Below, piece after piece: positions 13,211 through 24,970 of a stretch of DNA of 64,000 nt. The translations under genes were made by a program, and so were the position numbers. A model generated the notes under the pieces. That model made no database searches. It worked only from the letters and a program-made list of their open reading frames with translations, and had not been told where the DNA came from. The stretch is from the NCBI RefSeq assembly GCF_000802155.2, contig NZ_JQGJ02000001.1, positions 186,001-250,000 on the forward strand, in the 5' to 3' direction. This DNA is from Pseudomonas frederiksbergensis. GTDB lineage: Bacteria; Pseudomonadota; Gammaproteobacteria; Pseudomonadales; Pseudomonadaceae. Position 1 is the first letter of the stretch. Every line of letters begins with the position of its first letter.

Positions 13211-14520
13211 GACGCGTCCTCCTGGGCAACGTTGCGTTGAAGGGGTTGGATGGGCGCCTGCATCAGCGGATGGCTGTCCATCACCCCGGGGGATTTCATC
13301 ACCGGGAACGCCCGCTGCACCCAGCGCAGCAGTTCAACGCCCGGGCTGTTCATCAGCAAGCGAACCTGGGGATACAGCCACAGCAGCCGGTCGACGTTAT
13401 CGTTGGGTTCATAGGCGACGTCGCCCAGCCCATCGCTGTTGCGGTCCCAGCCCAGGTAATCGCTCCAGTAATTACCGCGCCCGTCCGCCGACCATTCCTG
13501 CAACCGGGTGGCGACGTATTTGACTTGGCGCTGGTTATGGACGAAGGCATTGCCGGCGATGCGGTTGTCCTCCGAGCCGGCGGTGAGGTGGATGCCCACG
13601 GCGCTGCGCTCGAAACGATTGCCTTCGATGCGGTTGAACAGCGAGTTGTAGATGAACAGCGCCTTGCCCTCGGCGCCGGTGATCATGGTGTCGCCGGTGG
13701 ACCCATCGCGCACGTCGCTGACGAAGTTGTCGCGCAAGGTCGAATAAGTGATGTAGTTCATCAGGATCCCGTAGTTCTGGTCCTGTTCGGAACGGTTGCC
13801 GATCACCGTCAACTGGCGGCTTTGCATCAGCGCGTAGCCCGTGCGAGTGCGGCGGGTGGTGTTGCCCAGCAGTTGGTTGTCGTTGGCGAACATGTAATGC
13901 ACGCCGTAGCGCAAATCCTCCAGGGTGTTGCCCTGCAGCAGATTACCGTTGGAAGTATCGATGTAGATGCCGTCGCGGGTGTCGCGGATCTGGTTGCCGA
14001 TGATCCGCGCGCCACGCACCGCGTAGAGGTGGATGCCATTGCCTCGGTCCTGGGACCGCAGGCCCGGGTCGCCCTGGATCCGGTTGTCGATGAGGCTGAC
14101 GTCCCGCGTGCCATCGACCCAGATGCCGAAGCCCTGGCCCTGCATGCGGTTCGCCCGCACCACCGCGCCCTGGCCGGCAGGATGGATGAAGACGGCGGCG
14201 TTCATGGCTGTCAGGTCATGGCCCCAGTCCAGGAACGTGCAACCCTGGACCTGGACATTCGGCGCTCGGATGACCAGACCATTGCCCTCGCCCTGCCCCT
14301 GGAATACCGCGTCCGGCGCACAGGTGAGCGTCATGGCTTGATCAATGCTGAACGAGCCACGGTACTCACCGGCCGGCAGGCGCCATTGCTGGTCGCCCTC
14401 GGCCTGCAACGGCAGGTCCATGATCGATTGCGGCGCGCTGGACGCGCCGCCCGACAACAGGCAGAACATCAGTGCAATGACCGTTCGATGAGCGTTTGCG
14501 TGCGGCATGTTCCCGGTCAT
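13207..14520 (-). CDS. nosD: NosD, periplasmic right-handed beta-helix protein
   Basis: This 437-residue periplasmic partner of NosFY has a Sec signal near residues 5-29 ([18 protein letters not shown]). Parallel beta-helix (NosD/PbH1) repeats with many Asn-ladder turns such as [13 protein letters not shown] follow. A C-terminal [10 protein letters not shown] motif, typical of NosD, is present. NosD docks NosZ and NosL and takes part in copper and sulfide insertion. The start at 14520 has AGGAGG upstream; it overlaps none of nosZ, whose stop lies just after the open frame start. Confidence 0.94.
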   Translation of the reverse strand: MTGNMPHANAHRTVIALMFCLLSGGASSAPQSIMDLPLQAEGDQQWRLPAGEYRGSFSIDQAMTLTCAPDAVFQGQGEGNGLVIRAPNVQVQGCTFLDWGHDLTAMNAAVFIHPAGQGAVVRANRMQGQGFGIWVDGTRDVSLIDNRIQGDPGLRSQDRGNGIHLYAVRGARIIGNQIRDTRDGIYIDTSNGNLLQGNTLEDLRYGVHYMFANDNQLLGNTTRRTRTGYALMQSRQLTVIGNRSEQDQNYGILMNYITYSTLRDNFVSDVRDGSTGDTMITGAEGKALFIYNSLFNRIEGNRFERSAVGIHLTAGSEDNRIAGNAFVHNQRQVKYVATRLQEWSADGRGNYWSDYLGWDRNSDGLGDVAYEPNDNVDRLLWLYPQVRLLMNSPGVELLRWVQRAFPVMKSPGVMDSHPLMQAPIQPLQRNVAQEDAS

Positions 14521-14545
14521 TGCACCTGCCTCCTCGATGAATGAC

Positions 14546-16465
14546 TCAGGCCTTTTCAACCAGCATGCGCCCGACCATTTCCATGTGCAGCGCGTGACAG
14601 AACCAGCTGCAGTAGTACCAATGCAGGCCAGGCTTGTCGGCGATGAAGGTGATGGAGGACGTTTGCTGCGGGCTGATCTCCATGCTCGCGCCGTGGTTGG
14701 TCATGACAAAACCGTGGGACACGTCCTCGATCTGGTCGATGTTGGTGATCGTCACGGTCACCTCGTTGCCTTGCTTGACGGTGAACTCCGTCAGTCCGTA
14801 GGCCGGTGCCATGGACGTCATATAGACCCGCACCTTGTTGCCGTCGCGGATGACCTTGTTGTCGGTCTCCAGGTTGATGCCGTCCTTCTTCGCCCGGGCC
14901 ACGGTGTCGGCAAAGAACGGATCGTTGCGGCTCCAGATCTTCTGGGGCTTGATCTGGTCGCGCCGGGCCAGGATGCAATCGTGAGGCTCGGCGAAAGCCG
15001 GGCCGTCATGGACCAATTTCATTTCCTCGCCGGAGATGTCGATCAGTTGGTCGTTCTCCGGGTGCAGCGGGCCGGTGGGCAGGAAGCGGTCCTTGGAAAA
15101 CTTGCACAGCACCACCAGCCACTTGCCATCCGCCTCGCTGGTTTCGGTCAGGGACGCATGGTTGTGCCCGGGCTGGTACTGCACGTCGAGTTTCTGCTTG
15201 ATGTAGTTGACCTTCTCACCCTTGTAGGCACGGATCGCTTCGTCCATGTTCCACTTCACCACCTGGCTGTCGATGAACAGCGTTGTGTAGGCGTTGCCGC
15301 GTCCGTCGAAGGTCGTGTGCAGCGGCCCCAGGCCCAGCTCCGGTTCGGCGACGATCACTTCCCGCGGATCTTTGTAGCGGTCGTTGAACAGATCATCGAG
15401 GCGGTCGATGGCGATCATCGAGACCGTCGGCGAGAGCTTGCCGTTGGCGATGAAATACTTGCCGTCAGAAGAGGTGTTGAGGCCATGGGGGTTCTTCGGC
15501 ACCGGGATGTAGCGGGTGAATTCGCTGTCCTTGCCGTTGACTTTGCGTCCGTCGACCACCGGCACCTTGGAGCCGTCCAGGGTGATGAACTTGCCCGCCT
15601 TGACCGCCGCCTCGATGCGCGGAATGTTGTACACCACCACCCAGTCGCGCTCGTTGCGCATCATGCCGCCCAGGTCGTAGGCCTTCTCGGAGTTGTAGCA
15701 GGTGCTGGCAGCGTATTTGCCGGTGTAGTCGGCATCGGTGTTGTCCAGGTTGCCGTCGACGATGACCTGGAACGCCATCTCCATTTTCTCGGCATCGATG
15801 ACGTTGAACATCGTGAAGCTGTTCTTGTCCTGCAGGTCGAAGGTGCTGCCGTCGTTGGGATGCGGGATCACGAACTCGCCGTTGGCGAATACGTACTTGG
15901 TGTGCGGGACCTTCTGCAGGCGCAGGCCATGGATCGCCTGCACATTGGGCACGGTGAGGATCTTGTCGCACTTCATGATGTCCAGGCGAATGCGCGCGAC
16001 CCGCGAGTTGGCCTTGTCATTGATGAACAGATACTTGCCGTCGTACTTGCCGTCGGTCATGGAGATGTGCGGGTGATGGCAGTCGCCGTTCTGGTACTTG
16101 GCGCTGTCGCCGAGGATGCGCTTGCTCTCGTTGGTCAGGCCCCAGCCGGTCGCGGAATCGACGTTGAACACCGGGATGCGCATCAGCTCGCGCATCGACG
16201 GCACGCCCAGCACCCTCACCTCGCCTTGATGGCCACCGCTCCAGAAGCCGTAGTATTCGTCGAGCTCGCCGGGACCGACGTGGACCTTGGACTTGGCTTC
16301 CTTGGCTGCCGCCGCCCAGGACTCGCGGGTGAACGTGCCGGCCCCCAGTGCGGTGGCACCGGCCAACATCGCGCCGGTGACCGCGCCAGTGCCGAGGAAA
16401 CTGCGGCGGCTGACGCCCCTGGACTCTGGCACTGCGTCAGGCGTCGGGATTTTTTTATCGCTCAT
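14546..16465 (-). CDS. nosZ: NosZ, nitrous oxide reductase
   Basis: This 639-residue periplasmic multicopper enzyme reduces N2O to N2. The twin-arginine signal SRRSFLGTGA (about residues 18-27) shows Tat export of a folded form, which marks clade I NosZ. Seven-bladed propeller His ligands for CuZ are represented by DCHHPHIS and by later single His residues. The C-terminal cupredoxin domain carries the CuA motif CSWFCHALHMEM. The gene lies between nosR and nosD. The length matches family members. Confidence 0.97.
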   Translation of the reverse strand: MSDKKIPTPDAVPESRGVSRRSFLGTGAVTGAMLAGATALGAGTFTRESWAAAAKEAKSKVHVGPGELDEYYGFWSGGHQGEVRVLGVPSMRELMRIPVFNVDSATGWGLTNESKRILGDSAKYQNGDCHHPHISMTDGKYDGKYLFINDKANSRVARIRLDIMKCDKILTVPNVQAIHGLRLQKVPHTKYVFANGEFVIPHPNDGSTFDLQDKNSFTMFNVIDAEKMEMAFQVIVDGNLDNTDADYTGKYAASTCYNSEKAYDLGGMMRNERDWVVVYNIPRIEAAVKAGKFITLDGSKVPVVDGRKVNGKDSEFTRYIPVPKNPHGLNTSSDGKYFIANGKLSPTVSMIAIDRLDDLFNDRYKDPREVIVAEPELGLGPLHTTFDGRGNAYTTLFIDSQVVKWNMDEAIRAYKGEKVNYIKQKLDVQYQPGHNHASLTETSEADGKWLVVLCKFSKDRFLPTGPLHPENDQLIDISGEEMKLVHDGPAFAEPHDCILARRDQIKPQKIWSRNDPFFADTVARAKKDGINLETDNKVIRDGNKVRVYMTSMAPAYGLTEFTVKQGNEVTVTITNIDQIEDVSHGFVMTNHGASMEISPQQTSSITFIADKPGLHWYYCSWFCHALHMEMVGRMLVEKA

Positions 16466-16519
16466 GCTGTGTGTGCTCCGTGAAGGATGAAACGGTCAGG
16501 GCCAGGTCTTGCGCGCCGC

Positions 16520-18685
16520 TCAAGGCGTCGGCTCCACCTGCACCACCGGGATTCGTTGCGGGTCGGACGGGGTTGGCTTGCCACGCTTCTTGCGCTTGTT
16601 GATCAAGGGCGGGCATTTGTTTTCGTTGTGCCAGGTCATCTGGCAGTCGAGGCAGTAATGGCATTCGTTGGCATTGATCCGGCCATCGGGGTGAATCGCC
16701 TGGATCTCGCATTCCTTGGCGCACAGTTGGCACGGGTTACCGCACTCCTTGCGGCGCTTGAGCCAGTCGAACAGGCGCAGTCGGGTTGGCATCGCCAAGG
16801 CTGCGCCCAGCGGGCAGACGTAGCGGCAATAGACTTTGCGGGTGAACACGTTGATCACCAGCAGGCCCACCGCGTAGGCGACGAACCACCATTGACGGTC
16901 GAACTTGAGGGTGATGGCGGTCTTGAATGGCTCCACCTCGGCGAGCCGTTCGGCGGTGGCCATTGACTCCAGCGAGACGCCGAACAGCCCCAGCAAAATG
17001 ATGTACTTGATCGCCCACAGCCGCTCATGAACGGCGAACGGCAATTCGTATTGCGGCACCTTGAGCTTGCGTGCCAGCTCGTTGATCAATTCCTGCAGCG
17101 CGCCGAACGGGCACAGCCAGCCACAGAACACCCCGCGCCCCCAGAGCAGGATGCTGGCGGCGGTGAACACCCAGAGAATGAAGATCAGCGGGTCGGTGAG
17201 AAACAGCTCCCAGCGAAAGCCCTCGAACAACGCGTGGACAAAGGTCAACACGTTGACCACCGACAACTGCGCCAGCGCGACGCCACCGAGAAACACCACG
17301 GTGAACACCAGATATCCACGGCGAACCCAGTGCAGCAGCGTTGGCCGTCGGGCCAGTGAGTCCTGGAAAAACAGGATCGCCGTCAGTACCAGCAACGCCG
17401 CGCCGAGCACGCCGATTTCGACGCTTTTCTGGTACCAGAGGGTCAGCCACATCGGCCGGCTGGCTTCTTCGGCCGCCGCCAGTTGCTCGGCCGTCGGCAA
17501 AGGTCGCTCGAGGTAGGGCTCGGGCAGTTGGTAGCCGAGTTCGAAACTGCTGAATGTGCCGCTGACCGGGCCGGTCTGGCGCCGCACCAACAGTTCCAGG
17601 CTCCACGGCGCGCCAGGGTCGAAACGATGGGAGGCGCGGATCGTGAAGATCGCCATTTCGTCGAAGTCCGGCATGTCGGCGGCGACGTCATCCAGGCGTT
17701 GGAAATCCAGGTCGCGGAAGCTGATGGTGTCGCCGGATTGGCGCAGTTGCACCCGGTCGAAAATCCCTCCGCGCACGTAGCCCGAACCCTTGAATGAATA
17801 ACGGCCGCTGCCCATCACCGCGATCGCCTGTTCGCCTGGCTTGAGTTCGGCCATCAGCGCGCGGTATTGCGTCTCGCCCAGCAGATTGCGGCCGATGGTG
17901 GGCGGGTTGAGGTGGGTGACGTAGAGATCGATGAAGGTGTCGTCCACCTGCTCGCCGCTGGCGGTTTCGACCTGCTCGGCTTCGGTGCCTTTGAACGAGG
18001 CGTCGACCTCACCTCGGGTCAGGTGCAGGCGACGGACAGCGCCGTTGCCCGTCAGCGTGGCCCAATCGGCAGGCTGGTAGAAATCGTCCCGTACGCGGGC
18101 CGGCGCCACGGCCAATCCGGCATCGCCCTTGACCAGGCCCAGGGACACCGCGACGTCATGGGCGGCGCGCATGATGACTTCGTTGACCACCATGGCCGTC
18201 ACGGTGGCGCCGGCGATCGCGTCGACTGTCACCGCATTCGGGTCGCTGGAATGCCCCACCACCACCCGTTGGTTGACCTTGATGCCGCTGTATCGAGCGC
18301 TGAAGGCGTGGAGCTTTTCTTCGGCGATGCCGATCAGCAGGATCGGTTCGTGGTGCTCCAGTACGTAGGCATCGAGGATCACACCGGCAGGGTCGAGAAT
18401 GACCTGGACGTTGATCGGCTTGCCCGAATACGCCGGAATGTCCACCACGTCCAGGCTCTGGAAGACGTAGCCCAAGACCTTGCCGGCGGCGGAGAGTTTG
18501 CGAACCTTGAACGGGCCTTCGGGCTCGGAAATCGAATCGACGGGGCCCAGGACATGGTGGATGCGCTGTTGCTGGACTTCACCGTAGTCCTTGGACTGGA
18601 CGATGGCGGCGAACATCAGCAGTAGAAGGAACAGCCCGGGAATCCAGGAACGGAATGGGTGCAGCATCGCAACGGGACGGGTCAT
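16520..18685 (-). CDS. nosR: NosR, membrane flavo-iron-sulfur protein for N2O reduction
   Basis: This 721-residue protein supplies electrons to NosZ and is needed for its expression and activity. A signal/first membrane helix is followed by a periplasmic FMN-binding domain (about residues 80-180, with AGATVTA for covalent flavin). Several membrane helices then carry CxxxCP motifs (CGWLCPFGA, CRYVCPLGA). The C-terminus has cytoplasmic ferredoxin-like Cys clusters (CGNPCQLCAKECE, CHYCLDCQ). It is the first gene of the nos operon, 64 bases after a perfect FNR-type box. The gap to nosZ is 54 bases. Confidence 0.96.
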   Translation of the reverse strand: MTRPVAMLHPFRSWIPGLFLLLLMFAAIVQSKDYGEVQQQRIHHVLGPVDSISEPEGPFKVRKLSAAGKVLGYVFQSLDVVDIPAYSGKPINVQVILDPAGVILDAYVLEHHEPILLIGIAEEKLHAFSARYSGIKVNQRVVVGHSSDPNAVTVDAIAGATVTAMVVNEVIMRAAHDVAVSLGLVKGDAGLAVAPARVRDDFYQPADWATLTGNGAVRRLHLTRGEVDASFKGTEAEQVETASGEQVDDTFIDLYVTHLNPPTIGRNLLGETQYRALMAELKPGEQAIAVMGSGRYSFKGSGYVRGGIFDRVQLRQSGDTISFRDLDFQRLDDVAADMPDFDEMAIFTIRASHRFDPGAPWSLELLVRRQTGPVSGTFSSFELGYQLPEPYLERPLPTAEQLAAAEEASRPMWLTLWYQKSVEIGVLGAALLVLTAILFFQDSLARRPTLLHWVRRGYLVFTVVFLGGVALAQLSVVNVLTFVHALFEGFRWELFLTDPLIFILWVFTAASILLWGRGVFCGWLCPFGALQELINELARKLKVPQYELPFAVHERLWAIKYIILLGLFGVSLESMATAERLAEVEPFKTAITLKFDRQWWFVAYAVGLLVINVFTRKVYCRYVCPLGAALAMPTRLRLFDWLKRRKECGNPCQLCAKECEIQAIHPDGRINANECHYCLDCQMTWHNENKCPPLINKRKKRGKPTPSDPQRIPVVQVEPTP

Positions 18686-18998
18686 GAGCGCCAGGGCTTG
18701 ATTACAGGATCTTGGCGCTCATTCTGCGACCCGCCCCTGGCCTGGGCCCTTGATTGAAATCAACTTGGCAAAAAACCAGCTGCGACGGTTCTACACACCC
18801 AACCGTGGCGAGGAAGCGGTTCGGCGCGAACGGCAGGACTTGGTCCCATTTTCACCTGCAACGCTTTCGTCATCTGCCGCGCCCGGAGTAAATTCTTTTC
18901 GCACGCAAGCGGTCAAACCCGGTCGCATAATGGTCAGCGCTGTGATGCAGTCCGCTCCCCACCGCGCGTAACGCACCGATAGCCACAAGGAATCCCCG
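18686..18998. other. Divergent intergenic region nosR / UvrA paralogue
   Basis: This 313-base gap holds the FNR-type box at 18750 close to nosR. No other clear element is visible. CACAAGGAATCC before the ATG at 18999 gives the ribosome site of the UvrA paralogue. Confidence 0.6.
18750..18763. promoter_or_regulatory. FNR-type (ANR/DNR) box upstream of nosR
   Basis: TTGATTGAAATCAA is a perfect match to TTGAT-N4-ATCAA, 64 bases before the nosR start. The distance is compatible with an activator site near -41.5 of a promoter with a short leader. Confidence 0.9.
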
Positions 18999-21647
<2,649 letters not shown>

Positions 21648-21689
21648 GCCTTGTGGCGAGAGCCGTCCCACCCACTAGCAGCCGGTGCA

Positions 21690-23081
21690 TCAGACCGTAC
21701 GCGAGTACTGCACCGTCTGCTCCCCCGCCAGATACGCGTCGAAGGCCATGGCTACGTTGCGCATCATCAGCTGTCCTTGGGGCAGTAGCACCAGCGAATC
21801 GTTGCGGATGTCCAGTAACCCATCACCCACGAGTTCCTGGAGCCGGTCGAGCGCCTCGTCAAAATAATCGGCAAAACGAATGCCGTGAGCAGCCTCGACC
21901 CGGCCGAAATCAATCCGTCCATGGCACATCAGTTCGCTGATCACCTCGCGCCGCAAGCGATCATCATCGCTCAGCCGGTAACCACGCTGGACCGCCAACA
22001 AGCCCTGGTCCAGGCGCGCGTAATACTGCGAAAGTTCCTTGACGTTCTGGCTGTAGCTGTCACCGACCTTGCCGATCGAGGACACGCCCAGGCCGATCAG
22101 GTCACAGTCGGCGTGGGTGGAGTAACCCTGGAAATTACGTTGCAACGAACCCTCGGCACGGGCGCGCACCAGCTCGTCGTCCGGCAGCGCGAAGTGGTCC
22201 ATGCCCACGTAGACGTAACCGGCCGCGGTCAGGCGATTGATGGTCAGCTCCAGCAGTTCCAGCTTGCGCTCGGGCGGCGGCATGTCTTCGGGACGGATCA
22301 TCCGCTGCGCCCTCACCCGCTGCGGCAAATGCGCATAGCTGTAGGCCGCGATCCGGTCCGGGCGCAGGGCGATGATCTTGCCCAGGGTGACGTCGAAACT
22401 GGCGATGGTTTGCAGTGGCAGGCCATAGATCAGGTCGACGCTCACCGACTTGAACCGCGCCCGTCGTGCGGCCGCCACCAGCTCGGCGACCTGCGCTTCG
22501 CTTTGTATGCGGTTGACGGCCGCCTGCACCTGCGCGTCGAAATCCTGGATGCCGAAGCTCAGGCGATTGAACCCCAGCTGCCGCAAGCCCTGGACTTGCT
22601 CGGCATCGATCGTGCGCGGATCGACCTCAATGGAGAACTCGTGGGCGTCGCTGTCGTCCATGTTGAACGACTGGTGCAGGCAATCCATCAGGTCGGCCAG
22701 TTGCCCGTGGGTCAGATAGGTGGGCGTGCCACCGCCCAGGTGCAGTTGGGTCAGCTTGCGCGAGCGGTCGAACAACGCCGCTTGCAAGGCAATTTCGCGC
22801 TTGAGGTAACTCAGGTATTCGGCGGCGCGGTGGGTCTTGCGGGTGATGATCTTGTTGCAGGCGCAGTAATAACAAAGGCTCTGGCAGAACGGGATATGGA
22901 TGTACACCGACAACGGCTTGGGCACCGGAACCTGGTTGCTGCGCTGGGCAGCCTGGTGGTATTCATCCATGGCGAACGCCGAGTGAAACTGCGGCGCGGT
23001 GGGATAGGAGGTGTAGCGCGGCCCCGGACGATCGTATTTTTCGACCAGGGCGCGGTTGAAAGCACAGGGAGCATTCATCAA
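21690..23081 (-). CDS. hemN: HemN, oxygen-independent coproporphyrinogen III oxidase
   Basis: This 463-residue radical SAM enzyme converts coproporphyrinogen III to protoporphyrinogen IX without oxygen. The cluster motif is C66-x3-C70-x2-C73 with the extra C75 typical of HemN (CQSLCYYCAC). LGGGTPTYL binds SAM, RYTSYPTA is the HemN N-terminal signature, and a C-terminal HemN domain is present. The start overlaps the end of the upstream HemN-like gene by four bases. The two genes probably share the FNR-type box at 24499. Heme supply for the anaerobic cytochromes of this island is the likely role. Confidence 0.94.
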   Translation of the reverse strand: MMNAPCAFNRALVEKYDRPGPRYTSYPTAPQFHSAFAMDEYHQAAQRSNQVPVPKPLSVYIHIPFCQSLCYYCACNKIITRKTHRAAEYLSYLKREIALQAALFDRSRKLTQLHLGGGTPTYLTHGQLADLMDCLHQSFNMDDSDAHEFSIEVDPRTIDAEQVQGLRQLGFNRLSFGIQDFDAQVQAAVNRIQSEAQVAELVAAARRARFKSVSVDLIYGLPLQTIASFDVTLGKIIALRPDRIAAYSYAHLPQRVRAQRMIRPEDMPPPERKLELLELTINRLTAAGYVYVGMDHFALPDDELVRARAEGSLQRNFQGYSTHADCDLIGLGVSSIGKVGDSYSQNVKELSQYYARLDQGLLAVQRGYRLSDDDRLRREVISELMCHGRIDFGRVEAAHGIRFADYFDEALDRLQELVGDGLLDIRNDSLVLLPQGQLMMRNVAMAFDAYLAGEQTVQYSRTV

Positions 23082-24442
23082 GGGTTCAACTTTTCAAAGG
23101 AGTTTGGGCCTGCGTTAACCGGCACGGAGTCGAACAGGTTGCAGATCGCATCCACGCTCAGGCGCCCGGCGGGCAGGATGCCGATGAAACGGCTCGACAG
23201 CTCGATCAATCCCTGAGCATGCAATTGCTCCAGCAACGGCCAGATGTCCGCGAAATACTCGCGGAACACCAGGCCGAAACGTGCTTCGATGGCGGGTATT
23301 TCCAGCTCCAGGTCACAGGACAACTGTTCGGTGACGGTGACCCTGATCTGATCCTGCGCTTCGCAGCGCCAGCCACGGCACACCGGCAGTTGCCCAGCAT
23401 CGAGTAGCCGGCAGTACTGCAACAGATCAGCGGTGTTCTGCACGTATAAATCTTCGATCTGGGTGATCGCCGCCAGGCCGAACCCCACGTGATCGCAGCA
23501 ACCGTGACGGGTGAACCCATGGCAGTTGCGGTGCAGCCGCCCATGTTCCTGAGCGACTGCCAGGTCATCGTCGGCCCGGACAAACTGTCCCATGCCAATG
23601 TAGTGATAGCCCGCACCGAGCAGTTGATCGCAGCAACTGCGGCGCATGGTGTCCTTGTCCGCCTCGCTGCAAAAAGCACCGTACCCGCCGGCACTTTTGG
23701 AACGGTAGCGATAAGGTGCGTGGGCATAGTCGAACACCTGCAGGCGATCGGGCTCCAGCTCGATCAGCGTGGCCAGTTTGCGGGCGAAACTCTGGGGTGT
23801 CTGCCAGGCGTGGCCGTAGCCGAGGTCGATGTTGATCGAGCGGAAACCGAAGGTCCGCGCCGCATCGATCAACGAATGGATCGGTGCGGGGTTCTGGTAG
23901 CAATCCACCGACAGCTCGTTGTCGAGGCCAATGTCGGGCACGCCGATGCTGACATGGGTGAAACCCTGGTCGCGAATCTGCCCCATGGTCGACCAATCGG
24001 TATGGTGCAGGTCGACCTCGATGCTGTGGTCGCCGCTTTCGCAGAAGTCGAAACGTTTGCGCAGGTCGTCCATCAGCCGTTGCAGATGAATGATCACCGG
24101 CGTTCCGCCGGTCAGGCAGAACTGCTCGACGCGTCGCCCGGCGCCCAGGTGGCAGGCGACCAGCCCCACTTCATAGGCCAGGCGTTGCAGATACCCTTCG
24201 ATCTCGCCGCATTGGCATACGCTGGCCAGCGGTGAACAGGATGCCAGTCTCAAGCACGACGGCAAGTGCACCTTCAGGGACAGCGGGCGACGTTTCTGTC
24301 GGCTGCCGCGCAAGCCCCTGAGCAGGTCGAGCGAACCGATGCCGCCGTGGAATCTCTCCGTGCCGACCGGGCAATCGACATCCGCCGCCACTGGCGTACG
24401 GTCCGCGGCACGCTCACCGAGGGTATGAAACAGGTCGAACAT
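23078..24442 (-). CDS. HemN-like radical SAM paralogue with lost Fe-S motif
   Basis: This 454-residue protein is alignable by eye to the HemN encoded next to it. SIEVDLHHTDW corresponds to SIEVDPRTID, CLTGGTPV to LGGGTPT, a region YHYIGMGQFVRADDDLAVA to YVYVGMDHFALPDDELVRA, and HGFTRHGCCDHVGFGLAAI to QGYSTHADCDLIGLGVSSI. The radical SAM motif CxxxCxxC is not kept: the matching stretch has C63, C69, C76 and C78 in a C-x5-C-x6-C-x-C pattern. RYTSYPTA is also lost. It has no frameshift or internal stop over 454 codons and overlaps hemN by four bases, so it seems to be a maintained gene and not a decaying copy. It probably lacks normal radical SAM catalysis; it could bind heme or porphyrin, or form a heterodimer with HemN. 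Confidence 0.8.
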   Translation of the reverse strand: MFDLFHTLGERAADRTPVAADVDCPVGTERFHGGIGSLDLLRGLRGSRQKRRPLSLKVHLPSCLRLASCSPLASVCQCGEIEGYLQRLAYEVGLVACHLGAGRRVEQFCLTGGTPVIIHLQRLMDDLRKRFDFCESGDHSIEVDLHHTDWSTMGQIRDQGFTHVSIGVPDIGLDNELSVDCYQNPAPIHSLIDAARTFGFRSINIDLGYGHAWQTPQSFARKLATLIELEPDRLQVFDYAHAPYRYRSKSAGGYGAFCSEADKDTMRRSCCDQLLGAGYHYIGMGQFVRADDDLAVAQEHGRLHRNCHGFTRHGCCDHVGFGLAAITQIEDLYVQNTADLLQYCRLLDAGQLPVCRGWRCEAQDQIRVTVTEQLSCDLELEIPAIEARFGLVFREYFADIWPLLEQLHAQGLIELSSRFIGILPAGRLSVDAICNLFDSVPVNAGPNSFEKLNP

Positions 24443-24498
24443 GACAATCTCCGAGTGGCTGCGCGGCGACAGTGTCGGGCTTATCCCGTGCGGGCACC

Positions 24499-24512
24499 TT
24501 GACCTGTATCAA
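24499..24512. promoter_or_regulatory. FNR-type (ANR/DNR) box upstream of the HemN-like gene pair
   Basis: TTGACCTGTATCAA matches TTGAT-N4-ATCAA with one change in the left half. It lies 56 bases before the ATG at 24442 and so should control both HemN-type genes. It is just inside the 84-base gap after the CopD-like gene. Confidence 0.8.
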
Positions 24513-24526
24513 GCGCCCGGCAACCG

Positions 24527-24970
24527 CTACCAGGTGAGGTAGAACATGCCCTTGGCCAGCAGCACAATCGCGACCATGTGGGCAAACACGCTGGTATGGA
24601 TGATCCGGACGTAACGACCATTCATGCGCCCGCTGCGGAACAGCCACATCGCCCAGAGAAAATGCCCCAATACACTGGCGGCGAGCAGGATCTTGAGCCC
24701 CAGCAACATGCCGAACGATGACTGCGACGGCGCCGCCAGCACCGGAAGATAACGCAGCCAGACCATGGCGATGCCCGCACCGAACAACACCAGCAGCACC
24801 CACGGCATCAATTGCCGGGCGCGCCGGCTGATGCCCTGCTCCAGCAGCACCATCACTTTGTTGGGCAATTGCTTGCGGATGCTCTCCAGAAACAACACCT
24901 CGAAAAACACCGTGCCGATGAAAACCAGCGCGGCGAACAGGTGCAAGGTCAGAAACAGCGGATAGGTCAT
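24527..24970 (-). CDS. CopD-like four-helix membrane protein
   Basis: This 147-residue membrane protein has four hydrophobic segments. Features that fit the CopD/DUF2269-type membrane family are an early LHLFAALVFIGTVFFEVLFLE segment with a conserved His and Glu, a GxxxGHF-type segment, and IIHTSVFAHMVAIVLLAKG. The intramembrane His residues could bind heme or copper. I place the start at 24970, with AAAGGG upstream; the open frame extends to 25129, but that part crosses the FNR-type box at 25035. The gene stands alone between hemN-like genes and the epimerase. The box suggests anaerobic expression, perhaps in copper or heme handling for NosZ or NirS. Confidence 0.7.
   Translation of the reverse strand: MTYPLFLTLHLFAALVFIGTVFFEVLFLESIRKQLPNKVMVLLEQGISRRARQLMPWVLLVLFGAGIAMVWLRYLPVLAAPSQSSFGMLLGLKILLAASVLGHFLWAMWLFRSGRMNGRYVRIIHTSVFAHMVAIVLLAKGMFYLTW

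Noticed and set aside
14507..16483. Open frame of 658 codons antisense to nosZ
   Set aside because: High GC gives long shadow frames here. nosZ motifs (CSWFCHALHMEM, Tat signal) settle the coding strand.
22000..23081. hemN being HemW or HutW instead of HemN
   Set aside because: RYTSYPTA, C-x3-C-x2-C with the extra Cys (CYYCAC) and the 463-residue length fit HemN proper; HemW is shorter and lacks that start.
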